DNA of 64,000 nucleotides from Actinomyces graevenitzii C83 (GTDB lineage Bacteria; Actinomycetota; Actinomycetes; Actinomycetales; Actinomycetaceae), in assembly GCF_000239695.1 (NCBI RefSeq), contig NZ_JH470339.1, positions 153,608 through 217,607 on the forward strand, in the 5' to 3' direction. A program made the position numbers and the translations under genes. The notes under the pieces are model-generated. The model was not told the origin of the DNA, ran no database searches, and saw only the letters and a program-made list of their open reading frames with translations. Positions 24,309 through 32,846 of this stretch are shown here, piece by piece (positions within the stretch are counted from its first letter, which is position 1; every line of letters starts with the position of its first letter).

Positions 24309-24944
24309 TTACTTGCGGACAACGCTGATGCGCTGGCCTACGTGGTTGCCGGACTCGATTTCGTCGAGCATAGCCACAGCAAAGTCAGCGTAAGAAATGA
24401 TGGATTCTCCGCGCTCGTTCACGGTCAGCTCTTCGCCGCCCAGGATGTACTCGCCGGTGCGCTCGCCATCAGCCTGGAAATCGCAAGCGGGGGAAATGTA
24501 GGTCCAGCGGACGTCGTCGTGCTTACGTAGCTCAGTCAGAGCAGCGCCCATCGCAAGAGCGAGCGGCTTGAAGGCCTCGGGGAAGTCAGGGGCCTGCGCA
24601 ACGGTCAGGCTGTGCTCGGGGTTCAGGTAGAGGCTGCCGGCCCCACCTACAACTAGCAGGCGAGTGTCGCTGCCAGAGAGGATGTCGCTCAGGTGAGCCA
24701 GAGTAGTTGAGTGCTGGGGGAGGGTTTCCGGGGTCCAAGCGCCGAAAGCGTCAACAACTGCGTCAAATCCCTCCAGGTCCTGAGCGCTGAGCTCCATGAT
24801 GTCCTTGATGACGGCCTTCTTGGCGGGAGTCCTGTTTTCAGAGCGGACAAAAACGGTCACGTCGTGGCCACGTTCTAGAGCTTCCTTGACGATGAGCTGA
24901 CCGGAGTGCCCGTTTGCTGCGACGACTGCAATTGACTTAGCCAT
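24309..24944 (-). CDS. Atypical SDR, NAD(P)H-binding protein
   Basis: A 211-residue Rossmann protein of the NAD(P)-binding SDR_a5 type. AVVAANGHSGQLIVKEALERGHDVTVFVRSE at the start is the dinucleotide site (GxxGxxG-like ANGHSG). DAVVDAFGAW, LLVVGGAGSLYL and WTYISPACDF are typical of the group. Enzymes of this sort reduce quinones or electrophiles or sense NADPH. The gene diverges from an HxlR regulator and lies 39 bases before sirTM, so it likely heads a three-gene operon. Confidence 0.88.
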   Translation of the reverse strand: MAKSIAVVAANGHSGQLIVKEALERGHDVTVFVRSENRTPAKKAVIKDIMELSAQDLEGFDAVVDAFGAWTPETLPQHSTTLAHLSDILSGSDTRLLVVGGAGSLYLNPEHSLTVAQAPDFPEAFKPLALAMGAALTELRKHDDVRWTYISPACDFQADGERTGEYILGGEELTVNERGESIISYADFAVAMLDEIESGNHVGQRISVVRK

Positions 24945-25049
24945 GAGTTTTCCTTTAGGTAGATTCGCGCGTAAATCGCTCTGTGTTCCTTACGAGTAAC
25001 AGCGTAGAATCAATGCATAACTTTAGGAAGTAGGCACTATTTTGTGCTA

Positions 25050-25059
25050 TAGGTACCTA
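25050..25059. promoter_or_regulatory. Palindromic site between SDR and HxlR genes
   Basis: TAGGTACCTA is a perfect 10-base palindrome in the 155-base divergent intergenic region, with AGTAGGCACTATTTTGTGCTA next to it. HxlR proteins bind such palindromes between divergent genes. Confidence 0.5.
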
Positions 25060-25099
25060 AAAGTAACTATTGGCGTGACCTGCTGATATATAAGGAGGA

Positions 25100-25441
25100 A
25101 TGGTGGGGTTGAAGCTAGATCAGCTGCCGGCCTGCCCGGTAGAGACAACATTGACCCTGATCGGTAACAAGTGGCAGGTGCTGATCCTGCGCGATCTGGG
25201 AGATAAGGGGACCTTGCGTTTCAAAGAGCTGCAGCGTTCAATCGGCAAAATCTCCCAAAAGGTGCTCACCACAAATCTGCGTGCCATGGAAGAGGCGGGG
25301 ATTGTGCATCGCGAAGTATTTGCGCAGGTGCCGCCGCGAGTTGAGTACTCCCTCACGGAGCTAGGCCAAAGCCTCCAACCGGTGCTGCAGGCAATGAGCC
25401 AGTGGGGTGAAAACTATAAGAAGAGCCTGCGCGATAGTTAG
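25100..25441 (+). CDS. HxlR-family transcriptional regulator
   Basis: A 113-residue winged-helix protein of the HxlR/YodB group: CPVETTLTLIGNKWQVLIL (about residues 12-30), LRFKELQRSIGKISQKVLT as recognition region, EEAGIVHREV and RVEYSLTELG. The single Cys in CPV matches the conserved thiol by which YodB/HypR-type members sense quinones and other oxidants. It faces the SDR-SirTM-macrodomain operon and probably represses it until oxidised. Confidence 0.9.
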   Translation: MVGLKLDQLPACPVETTLTLIGNKWQVLILRDLGDKGTLRFKELQRSIGKISQKVLTTNLRAMEEAGIVHREVFAQVPPRVEYSLTELGQSLQPVLQAMSQWGENYKKSLRDS

Positions 25442-25464
25442 ATCAACGTGCTTACGCGCTGGGG

Positions 25465-26649
25465 CTAGACGGCGTCGCCGTCGGGGCTGACGGGCGGAAA
25501 GTAGAGATCCGGGGAGGCTTGCGGGCCGGTGAACAGGTCATCAGCGATCTTGCTGATCGTGTCGCGCAGCTCCAAATGCTCCAAATAACGCGGCGGAATC
25601 CCAGCCAGCCCCAGGTGAGCGCCGACAATATTGCCGGTAATAGCCCCCGTGGAATCACTGTCTCCACCATGGTTGACCGCCGAGGTGATAGCCCCTGCAA
25701 AATCATCCTCGTGGCGCAGCGAGCACAACAAACCAATGGCCAGGGCCTCCTCAGCCACCCAGCCCTCGCCCAGGGCATGAATCGCCTCCAAGTCAGGCAT
25801 GTCACTGTTTGCCAGGCGCAGTGTGTAACGCAGCAGCTCCTGCAACTGGCCAAGATAATGCGCGTTGGGGAAAGCTTCAGGCAAAGTGTTCAACGCCTGC
25901 GTGGCAGCCTCTCGCACTGAACTAGTCTCGTCGCGGGACAGGAGGCTGACAATATGGACAAACACCCCGGCCGGCATCCAGCCCAGCTCATGGCAGTGGG
26001 TTAGCTCAGCTAATTGCGCGCCTAGGCGTTGCAGCTCGACGCCGGAAAAGCTCGGGCAAGTGTTGATCAGCCCCACCGGCGCCATGCGCATAATCCCGCC
26101 GCAGCCCTTGGAGTTATTTACAGCTTTGGCGCCGCTAGCCATGGCCTCGCAAGCATTCATGCAGGTTACGCCCGGTGCGCGCGAGGCAAAAAGCTCAGGC
26201 AGGCTGGAAATCCAGGCTTTGTGATTAGCTAGCGGGTAGGGGCTGACCTGCGTATACATCCACTCCACATAGAACTGGGCCATTTGGGCCGGCGCGTAAG
26301 CGGCAAGCGCGGCGGGGGAAGGCAGGGTGGCGGGTGCCGGGGCAGGGGCACCGCCAGCGGCGTGGGTGTCGCTGGAGACGGGGGCGCTGCTGGAAGCCTG
26401 GGAGCCGCCAGAGGCCTGAGTTGAGAGCGCAGCCAGCGAGCATAGCAGGCTGTTGGCGGTGTACAAAGTCATCTGCGTGTCGTCAGAAAACGGCGCCAAG
26501 CCGCGCTCATCTAGCTGGTAGTCGCGGATACCGTGCGAACCGTAACGCGCAGCAATCGCCTCCTCGCGGTCAAACTCAATCGCATAACCCAGCGCGTCAC
26601 CGGCAGCCCCGCCCAGCAGGCAGCCACGATACTTGTCGATGTTTCCCAT
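25465..26649 (-). CDS. ADP-ribosylglycohydrolase (DraG/ARH family)
   Basis: A 394-residue ARH-fold enzyme that cleaves ADP-ribose from protein side chains or small molecules. YRGCLLGGAAGDALGYAIEF at the start, APFSDDTQMT and NHGGDSDSTGAITGNI provide the acidic residues for the two Mg2+ ions. A Ser/Ala/Pro-rich insert of about 40 residues (near 80-125) is low-complexity and unusual. ATG 26649 follows AAAGGA; an in-frame TTG 18 bases earlier is less likely. It converges with the HxlR gene and adds to the ADP-ribose-processing genes nearby. Confidence 0.92.
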   Translation of the reverse strand: MGNIDKYRGCLLGGAAGDALGYAIEFDREEAIAARYGSHGIRDYQLDERGLAPFSDDTQMTLYTANSLLCSLAALSTQASGGSQASSSAPVSSDTHAAGGAPAPAPATLPSPAALAAYAPAQMAQFYVEWMYTQVSPYPLANHKAWISSLPELFASRAPGVTCMNACEAMASGAKAVNNSKGCGGIMRMAPVGLINTCPSFSGVELQRLGAQLAELTHCHELGWMPAGVFVHIVSLLSRDETSSVREAATQALNTLPEAFPNAHYLGQLQELLRYTLRLANSDMPDLEAIHALGEGWVAEEALAIGLLCSLRHEDDFAGAITSAVNHGGDSDSTGAITGNIVGAHLGLAGIPPRYLEHLELRDTISKIADDLFTGPQASPDLYFPPVSPDGDAV

Positions 26650-26741
26650 TTGTGTGTTCCTTTTCAAATGTTCTGGTTGTCGGGCGTTGCCTGGTTGGCG
26701 AGCGTTGGCTGGTTGGCGATTTTGTCCTGGCGGCGGCCCGA

Positions 26742-27596
26742 CTACCAGCCGCGCAAAATAGCTTCCAAGCCGCGCTCAAACTGGGCGCTGAAATCCCATT
26801 TTCCGGCTAAAACTTCGCCGATCAGCGGTTGCAAGGCGGCTGCGTCAGCCGGGTCAAGCATGGCGCTGACGGCCATGAGGTCTTCTGTGCCAGCGACGAC
26901 GGCGTCGTCGGCCCCTTCAGAGGGGGCGGCTGGAGTGGGGGCTGCGGCTGGGGCGGCGCTGCCTGGCTTGGCGACGGCGTCGTCGCTTGTTCCAGCAGGC
27001 GGCACTACCTCGGCGGCAACGAAACCAGTGGTGTACACCGAAACCGACGTGATCAGCGCCAACGTTTCCGTAGTGGGCGTAAAACCGCTGCGGGCCAGCG
27101 AAGCAAGCACCCCGGCTAGCAGGGAAAGCTGCTCAGGCGTGGAAATCGGGTGGGTCATCAGCAAAATGACCGTGTTGGGGTGATCCTGCAAAGTGGCGCG
27201 CAGGCAGTTCGCATACTGGCGAATATATTCCTGCGCCTGCAAGGCCTGGTCAGAGGTGCCCGATGCGGCAGGGGCGCCCGGTGCGGCAGGGACGCCCGGT
27301 GCGGCAGGGGCAGCCGCTGTAGCAGGGGCGCCCGGTGCGGCGTCGTCGTGAACGCCGTCGGCCCCTTGAACCAGAGCCAAAAAACGCTCATAAGTTAGCC
27401 GCCAAAGCTGCTCGCAAATACCCTCCAGCAGGGCCGCCTTATCAGGAAAATGGCGATAAAACGCGGCCTGCGAAACCCCTAAGCGCTTGCCCAGGCTCCG
27501 CAGCGACAGGGCAGAAAGTCCGGCGTCGTCAACCAACTCCAGCGCGGCTGACAAAATAATGTCGCGTGTAAGCGCACGAGATTTCGACGACGCCAT
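26742..27596 (-). CDS. TetR-family regulator of the ABC exporter
   Basis: A 284-residue TetR protein. The N-terminal HTH is LTRDIILSAALELVDDAGLS plus LRSLGKRLGVSQAAFYRHFP. Two Ala/Pro/Gly-rich inserts (about residues 85-110 and 200-228) are encoded by imperfect tandem repeats, such as an 18-bp unit near 27258-27341. They make the protein longer than usual (190-230). It lies 21 bases after the ABC exporter genes in the same direction, and two GTTAAC palindromes precede those genes, so it likely represses its own operon. Confidence 0.9.
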   Translation of the reverse strand: MASSKSRALTRDIILSAALELVDDAGLSALSLRSLGKRLGVSQAAFYRHFPDKAALLEGICEQLWRLTYERFLALVQGADGVHDDAAPGAPATAAAPAAPGVPAAPGAPAASGTSDQALQAQEYIRQYANCLRATLQDHPNTVILLMTHPISTPEQLSLLAGVLASLARSGFTPTTETLALITSVSVYTTGFVAAEVVPPAGTSDDAVAKPGSAAPAAAPTPAAPSEGADDAVVAGTEDLMAVSAMLDPADAAALQPLIGEVLAGKWDFSAQFERGLEAILRGW

Positions 27597-27617
27597 AGAC
27601 TCTCCGCTCAGCTGTGG

Positions 27618-28388
27618 TTACTCCTGCCTATAACGAAACTGTACCAAGGCCAGGGCTGCAATTGCCGCGAAAAATCCCCACAAAACCGCCAAGCTGGGCC
27701 AAATATCGGCAAAACCCTGCCCATCCAAACTCACCTTGTGGATCGCGTCGATCGCCCAATAAGCAGGCGAAACGCGCGCGGCATCCTGAGCCCAATCAGG
27801 AAAAGACGAAACCGTGCAAAACGCCCCGCCAATACCGGCCGCCAGCATCCCCACAATATTAGACAGTGACAAGGCCGTGTCCCGGCTGTGCGTCCACAGC
27901 GCAATGGCCACGCCCAGCGCCGCTAAAACCGCCGAAAAACTGAGCAAAGTTGCCAGCAACGCCAGCAGCGAACCCTTCGGGTCAAAGCCGAAAATAATTG
28001 CTCCCAGGGACAAAACCACCAGTATCTGTGCACTTTGAATTATGTAGGCCACCAGCGCTTTGCCGGTTAGCACCGTGGGGCGCGACAGTGGGGAGGCCTC
28101 CAGGCGCTGCCAAGTACCCCAACTGCGCTCATTAAAAAACGAGTCAATAATATTTTGCACGGCCAGGAACGAAAACAGCACCGCGATTGAAGGTACGGCC
28201 TGCTCGGCCCCAGAAACGCCCCGGTAGCCATCACTTAGCAGCATCGCCTTAAAAGCTGGCATCATGAACGGGATCAGCACCAGCGGAATCACCGTCAAAA
28301 CCAGCGTGGGCGCCGGGTCGCGCAGCTGCAGGCGCAGGTTCAGGCCCGCAACGGCGCTTAGTTGTTTGAGTTGCTTAAGCGGCTTCAT
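27618..28388 (-). CDS. ABC-2 type exporter permease
   Basis: About 256 residues starting MKPLKQLKQLSAVAG, with six hydrophobic segments of the ABC-2 type, including IDSFFNERSWGTWQRLEASP before the third segment. ATG 28388 has a strong AAGGAGAGTG site, showing independent initiation. In the given sequence the frame is also open into the upstream ATPase, so a 547-residue fusion could be read (27618-29261). The ribosome site and the Pro/Arg-rich joint argue that this is a frameshift artefact or mutation rather than a true fusion. Confidence 0.85.
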   Translation of the reverse strand: MKPLKQLKQLSAVAGLNLRLQLRDPAPTLVLTVIPLVLIPFMMPAFKAMLLSDGYRGVSGAEQAVPSIAVLFSFLAVQNIIDSFFNERSWGTWQRLEASPLSRPTVLTGKALVAYIIQSAQILVVLSLGAIIFGFDPKGSLLALLATLLSFSAVLAALGVAIALWTHSRDTALSLSNIVGMLAAGIGGAFCTVSSFPDWAQDAARVSPAYWAIDAIHKVSLDGQGFADIWPSLAVLWGFFAAIAALALVQFRYRQE

Positions 28389-29261
28389 TTTCACTCTCCT
28401 TGGGGGTGTTTTCCTGTGGGGCCGGGGGTGTGGCTGGGGCGCTTTCCGGAGCCTGGGCGGGGCGCTTGCCTGCGGGGCTGGGGCTGGGGCGAGATCCTCG
28501 GCGTCGCTTTCTTTGAGGATCTGCAGGTAGGCGCTGTGCAGGTCAGCTTGAGGCACGTGCACCTGCACAGGAACCTGCCCGTAGGTGGCCACGATCTGCT
28601 CCAGCGAGCCCTGGGCTACCAGGCGGCCCTGGTTCAAAACGGCGACGTCGGCCCCCAACTCCTCAAATTCGGCCAGGTAGTGGGAGGTATAGACGACGGC
28701 GGCACCCTGCGCAGCTAACTGCCTGACAGTGTCCAGAATCTGGCTGCGCGCTTCCACGTCAGCGCCAACAGTTGGCTCATCCATGAAAATCAGTTTCGGG
28801 CGATGCATGATAGCCATGCCTGCGTGCAGGCGACGCTGCTGGCCGCCCGACAGATGCTTGGCGCTTTGATTGGCTTTTCCTGTCAGGCCCAGCATTTCCA
28901 TAACTTCTTCGCTGCGTGCCTTGGCGGCGCGGCGGCCCAGCCCGTGCAGGCGGCCGAAATAGCCAAGGTTTTGGGCGACGGTTAGATCCGGGTAAATGCC
29001 CAGCTCCTGCGGGGCGTAACCGATTAACTCGCCAACATTGTTTTGGGTGGGGTCGACGCCGCAGATGGTCACGCTTCCCGAATCTGCGCGGCGCAGTGAG
29101 CATGCGATGGTGATGAAGGTTGATTTCCCAGCGCCGTTGCGGCCCAGCAGCCCCAAGATTTGGCCTGGCTCTACGCGCAGGCTGACCCCACGCAAGACCT
29201 GATTGGATCCGTAAGTTTTGTGAATGTCGCGAGCCAGTAAGGCTGGCGGTGTGGTGTTCAC
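28375..29261 (-). CDS. ABC exporter ATPase (probable frameshift near its end)
   Basis: A DrrA-type ATPase: LLGRNGAGKST (Walker A, about residues 38-48), YAPQELGIYPDLT (Q-loop), LSGGQQRRLHAG (signature), LIFMDEPTVGAD (Walker B) and SHYLAEFEELGAD (H-loop). As given, the frame continues into the permease. A single-base shift in the CCCCAGCCCCAGCCCC run near 28480-28495 would restore a natural C-terminus with ENTPKESENEAA and stop at 28375, overlapping the permease start by 14 bases. With the permease it should export a drug or lipid. Two TetR operators lie just upstream. Confidence 0.85.
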
Positions 29262-29276
29262 TGTTTCCTCCAGTTG

Positions 29277-29325
29277 GTTAACGCTGTTAACTTTTGGCGC
29301 CGGGAAGTAGGTTAACAGTGTTAAC
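29277..29325. promoter_or_regulatory. Paired TetR operators
   Basis: GTTAACGCTGTTAAC (29277-29291) and GTTAACAGTGTTAAC (29311-29325) are two near-identical palindromic 15-mers, 19 bases apart, directly upstream of the ATPase gene. This is the expected arrangement for two TetR dimers. Confidence 0.8.
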
Positions 29326-29381
29326 TTAGGGGCGCAAGAGGGTTTTACAGAACAAAACTTAGGGGCTTTGCGCAGGCAAAA

Positions 29382-29420
29382 GCCCTGGTTTGGCCTCCCT
29401 GTGGAAGGCCAAACCAGGGC
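29382..29420. terminator. Strong hairpin terminator
   Basis: GCCCTGGTTTGGCCT (29382-29396) and AGGCCAAACCAGGGC (29406-29420) form a perfect 15-bp stem. It lies 27 bases after the stop of the 29447-29686 gene, which it should terminate, and separates it from the ABC operon. Confidence 0.85.
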
Positions 29421-29446
29421 CGGTTTGTGTGGTTTTGTGTTAGAGA

Positions 29447-29686
29447 CTAGTCCGCGTATTCGTGCCAGATTTGGCGCATGGGCACGCCTTTATCGAAGGT
29501 GCGGGTAGAGCCATCTTGGAAAGTGACCTCAACCTTTTCGCCCTCATCGCCATCGCCGTCGTCGTCAGGGCCGCAAACCCAATCCACCCACTCAATCGCG
29601 GGGGACAGGGCACCGTCGTCGCCAACAATGCGGTAGCCCTCGCCCAAAAATTCAGACATGACGGCTTCGATCTTGTCAGCTTGCAT
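29447..29686 (-). CDS. Small acidic hypothetical protein
   Basis: A 79-residue very acidic protein (GPDDDGDGDEGEKVEVTF in the middle) with an AAGGAG site in front. No family recognised. The ending RTFDKGVPMRQIWHEYAD may be a small beta-rich domain (VEVTFQDGSTRTF). It is followed by a strong terminator, so it is a single-gene unit. The 29687-29924 region upstream shows no other gene. Confidence 0.6.
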   Translation of the reverse strand: MQADKIEAVMSEFLGEGYRIVGDDGALSPAIEWVDWVCGPDDDGDGDEGEKVEVTFQDGSTRTFDKGVPMRQIWHEYAD

Positions 29687-29924
29687 GGCTGCTCCTTGCT
29701 GGTTTCACTAGTTTTCGCGGGTGTATCGCTGGGATGTGCAGGTGGGGGGCGACGCCGGCAACGCTAAGCCTGAGCAAGGCTGCGCCCGGGTGACGTCGCC
29801 AATGCGGCACCCAGAGACGACGCTGGCACCGGGGCGGGCGCCGTCGTCCTTAATAACCACAGTGTATCGGGACGTCTTGACGTGTACCGGTGTGCGCGAA
29901 TTAAAACGGGTCTAGGCTGGAAAT

Positions 29925-30521
29925 ATGACCCCAGAGATTACCTACCCTCAGTTCCAAGCAATCGCCAAAGCCATTGCGGCAGACCCGGCCAACGCCAACT
30001 ACACCAAGCGCGGGGTGGAGCCGCTGTTCTACGCCGGGCCCCAATGCAAAATCATGATCGTGGGGCAGGCGCCCGGGCGCGTCGCGGAAGAAAGCGGCAT
30101 CGTCTGGAATGACCGCAGTGGCGACCGCCTGCGCGAATGGATGGGCATTGACCGCGAAACCTTCTACAACTCGGGCAAACTGGCCATTGTCCCCATGGAT
30201 TTCTACTTCCCTGGCACCGGCAAAAGCGGGGACCTGCCGCCGCGCAAAGAATTCGCTGAAAAATGGCACCCGCGCCTGCTGGAGCTCATGCCTGACCTGG
30301 AGCTAACCATCCTGGTGGGAAGCTATGCCACCAAGCGTTACCTGCACCTGAAGTCTTCCACCTCGCTGACCCAGGTGGTGCGCAACTATCGCGACTATCT
30401 GCCCACGTACTTCCCGCTGGTGCATCCCTCGCCGCGCAACCAGATTTGGATGAAGAAAAACCCCTGGTTCGACGAAGAAGTATTGCCCCAGCTCAAGGCG
30501 CGCGTGGGGGAGTTGCTTTAG
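29925..30521 (+). CDS. Uracil-DNA glycosylase family protein
   Basis: A 198-residue member of the uracil-DNA glycosylase superfamily. IMIVGQAPGRVAEESGIVWN (about residues 43-62) is the first active-site motif, SGDRLREWMG contacts DNA in relatives, and PLVHPSPRNQIW holds the second motif (HPSPR). It lacks the Cys of the iron-sulfur families 4 and 5. Expected role: excision of uracil or other deaminated bases. Confidence 0.85.
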   Translation: MTPEITYPQFQAIAKAIAADPANANYTKRGVEPLFYAGPQCKIMIVGQAPGRVAEESGIVWNDRSGDRLREWMGIDRETFYNSGKLAIVPMDFYFPGTGKSGDLPPRKEFAEKWHPRLLELMPDLELTILVGSYATKRYLHLKSSTSLTQVVRNYRDYLPTYFPLVHPSPRNQIWMKKNPWFDEEVLPQLKARVGELL

Positions 30522-30800
30522 AGGGGCTTAGTGAGGGGAGGTCTAGCGAGGGGGCGTTTAAAGAGGTGGGAGCTTGGTGAGGCGGTGTGGGGCTGTGACA
30601 ACCTCTAGAATCCGGTCTACTGCAGGTGAAGTGGGCGGGTGGGTTAGGTTGGTCTGGTTGGTGAAGCGGGGCCGGTCGCGGCAAGTGACGTTAAAGCGAG
30701 ACTGGCTGACGACGTCGTGCTGGGTGAAACAACCCAAGCGCAAACTGCCTGCAGATGATGGGCTGACTGGCTTAAATGCTGGGAAAAGTGGTCATTAGGT
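30522..30800. other. Gene-free interval
   Basis: No coding region or RNA gene is recognised here. A short stretch at about 30594-30617 (ACAACCTCTAGAATCCGG) loosely resembles the region after the IS30 remnant at 11600-11620 and might be an old insertion-sequence end. Confidence 0.5.
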
Positions 30801-30854
30801 GAAACGAATAAGTTGAATTCGTTTCATACAAGATGTATAATTTTTGCATCTTGT
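30801..30854 (+). promoter_or_regulatory. Promoter with two inverted repeats before the AbiL-like pair
   Basis: The -35 TTGAAT (30813-30818) and -10 TATAAT (30836-30841) are 17 bases apart. GAAACGAAT/ATTCGTTTC (30801-30809, 30817-30825) is a perfect 9-bp inverted repeat over the -35. ACAAGATG/CATCTTGT (30828-30835, 30847-30854) is a perfect 8-bp repeat enclosing the -10. This points to tight repression by one or two DNA-binding proteins. Confidence 0.75.
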
Positions 30855-30874
30855 TAGAAACGTTGGAGATGGCA

Positions 30875-32188
30875 ATGCTGCGGGTCCTTCACCTGGAAAA
30901 CTGGAAATCGTTCCATGAGCCAGTTGATTTCACGATGATCGCCGGCAAGGAAAGCCGTCACAGCGAGACTCTTTTCCGTGACGGTAAAGCGCGGATTTTG
31001 CCTACCACTGCCATCTATGGAGCTAATGCTGCTGGTAAATCTGCTCTGCTTGATGCAGCGCAGCAGCTCAAGACGTTAGTGTTTGAGCCTCGGGCGCGAG
31101 GTCGGCGTATTCCCTATGAGCCCCACAAGCTTTATGGTGTGGGGGAGCCTACCGTGCTCGGCGTCGAGATTGTTCTTAATGTTCCTGATTCAACCTCTAA
31201 AAGGGATGCGATTGTCTATTACGAAGTGTCCTACACCGCCGAGAAGGTTGTAGCAGAATCGCTTTATCGCTTGCGCTCTGTTGACGAGGAGGCAGTCTTT
31301 ACTCGCGATGAACAGGGCGTGGAACTGTATGGGGATCTTGAAGACAATGAGTTTGTAAAAGCTCTGGCATTAACTGTCCAGACAAACCGACTGCTGCTGG
31401 AAACACTAGCTAATAGCGAGCAGAAAAACATTGGGCTTATCGCTGGAGTCATTGAATGGTTTGATTCTCTTAACGTGATCCGTCGAGGCACGTCATTTGT
31501 AATGATGTCGCAAGGGATTGCGAAATATGACACCTTTCGTCAGCAGATGGTCTCTGGATTATCGACGGCGGACACAGGTATTTGCGATGTTTTGTTCGAT
31601 CCCGTTGAGCGTGAGAAAGTGCCGATGCCTGATGAGATGCTGTCGCACTTTGAGTCTCAGCTTGTTGATGACAAAGAAGCCTTCTTGGCCAATAACATTA
31701 GCGAGGGGGCGGTTTTCCGTATGCGTCTTAAGGAAAACGGGGAAGTCTCCTACGAACGGCTTGTAACCAAGCATAAAGACGGCGACGAACAGTTTAAGTT
31801 ACCTCTTGATCAGGAGTCAGATGGTACTATCCGCTACCTAAATCTGCTTCCTATCCTTTACCGGGCAGGGCAGCAAAATAACCGTGGAGTGTACCTAATT
31901 GATGAGTTGGAAGATTCTTTGCATCCAAAACTTACGGAAGAGCTATTACGGCGTTTCTTGAATTCAACAGGAAACGATCAGTGTCGACAACTGATATTCA
32001 CTACTCATGAAGTTCACCTGCTTCACTGTGACATGCTACGCAGGGATGAGATTTGGCTTGTTGAAAAGCATGGCCACAACTCTGAGCTTGTTCGCCTGAC
32101 AGATTTCTCTGCTGAAGGCGTTCGAGACGGAATGGATCTGCAAAAGGCTTATATGTCTGGCCGCCTTGGCGGCGTCCCACGTCTCTAA
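30875..32188 (+). CDS. AAA-ATPase of an AbiL-like (RloA) defence pair
   Basis: A 437-residue OLD/AAA15-type ATPase. LRVLHLENWKSF is the usual N-terminus; AIYGANAAGKSALLDA is the Walker A (about residue 55), DQESDGTIRYLNLLPIL resembles the signature region, and GVYLIDELEDSLHPKL is the Walker B with FTTHEVHLL as H-loop. Proteins of this sort partner with a Toprim/RloB nuclease in phage-defence systems. The next gene, nine bases on, is that partner. ATG 30875 is used because GGAG lies six bases before it; earlier ATGs would be inside or ahead of this site. Confidence 0.88.
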   Translation: MLRVLHLENWKSFHEPVDFTMIAGKESRHSETLFRDGKARILPTTAIYGANAAGKSALLDAAQQLKTLVFEPRARGRRIPYEPHKLYGVGEPTVLGVEIVLNVPDSTSKRDAIVYYEVSYTAEKVVAESLYRLRSVDEEAVFTRDEQGVELYGDLEDNEFVKALALTVQTNRLLLETLANSEQKNIGLIAGVIEWFDSLNVIRRGTSFVMMSQGIAKYDTFRQQMVSGLSTADTGICDVLFDPVEREKVPMPDEMLSHFESQLVDDKEAFLANNISEGAVFRMRLKENGEVSYERLVTKHKDGDEQFKLPLDQESDGTIRYLNLLPILYRAGQQNNRGVYLIDELEDSLHPKLTEELLRRFLNSTGNDQCRQLIFTTHEVHLLHCDMLRRDEIWLVEKHGHNSELVRLTDFSAEGVRDGMDLQKAYMSGRLGGVPRL

Positions 32189-32197
32189 GGGCTCATC

Positions 32198-32845
32198 ATG
32201 GCGAAAAGGAAGCCTCCGTCTAGAAAGAGAACTCGTGGAGACCGTCAGCGGTTTGAGGGAAAGTCTCTTAAACCGCTGGTGCTGTTTGCGGCAGAGGGCG
32301 AGACTGAACGAAAGTATCTGCAATCCTTACGCACAAGTAGATACGGTGACCGTATTGTCTTTGATATTGCAAATACAGGAGATAGATCGTCACTGAGTAA
32401 ATTATTGGAGAAAATACGGTATGAAGAAAATAAAAATGGAGGTGATACTAAAGGTGCCTGGATTGTCTGTGACAGAGACCAAAACGAGCTCCATAAGTCT
32501 AAGCTAGAGAAATGGCTTGAGAACTCAGATAAACATCATGCTGCAGTTTCCCATCCCTGCATTGAGTATTGGTTACTTCTCCACCTTTGCGCAAATCCGT
32601 CGTCGTCAACTGCCCAGAAAACCGAGAAAGAACTAGAAAAAAATTGGCGATGGGGTCAATACAAAAAGGGTTGCAATATCTCCTCAGAGCTCATCGAGGC
32701 AACTGATAGAGCGGTAAGCTGTGCACGTCAAAGACGCTCAAGTCTGGACATCGACGCGGATGCGTGGAATTCGTCCCAATGGACAGATTTACCAGAACTA
32801 ATCGATTGGCTCGACGAGCTGGATCCTAAAGAGAAAAAACGCTGA
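32198..32845 (+). CDS. RloB-like (AbiLii) Toprim-fold effector
   Basis: A 215-residue RloB-family protein. LVLFAAEGETERKYLQSL (about residues 28-45) is the Toprim first block with the catalytic Glu; WIVCDRDQNE (about 88-97) gives the Asp-x-Asp block; HPCIEYWLLLHL is the conserved C-terminal motif. The basic N-terminus (RKPPSRKRTRGDRQRFEG) is typical. As in AbiLi-AbiLii it is the likely nuclease effector released or controlled by the ATPase. arfB starts one base after its stop. Confidence 0.88.
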   Translation: MAKRKPPSRKRTRGDRQRFEGKSLKPLVLFAAEGETERKYLQSLRTSRYGDRIVFDIANTGDRSSLSKLLEKIRYEENKNGGDTKGAWIVCDRDQNELHKSKLEKWLENSDKHHAAVSHPCIEYWLLLHLCANPSSSTAQKTEKELEKNWRWGQYKKGCNISSELIEATDRAVSCARQRRSSLDIDADAWNSSQWTDLPELIDWLDELDPKEKKR

Positions 32846-32846
32846 T

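Noticed and set aside
30594..30622. Possible IS30 end resembling 11593-11620
   Set aside because: Only about a dozen bases agree, with gaps; too weak to call.
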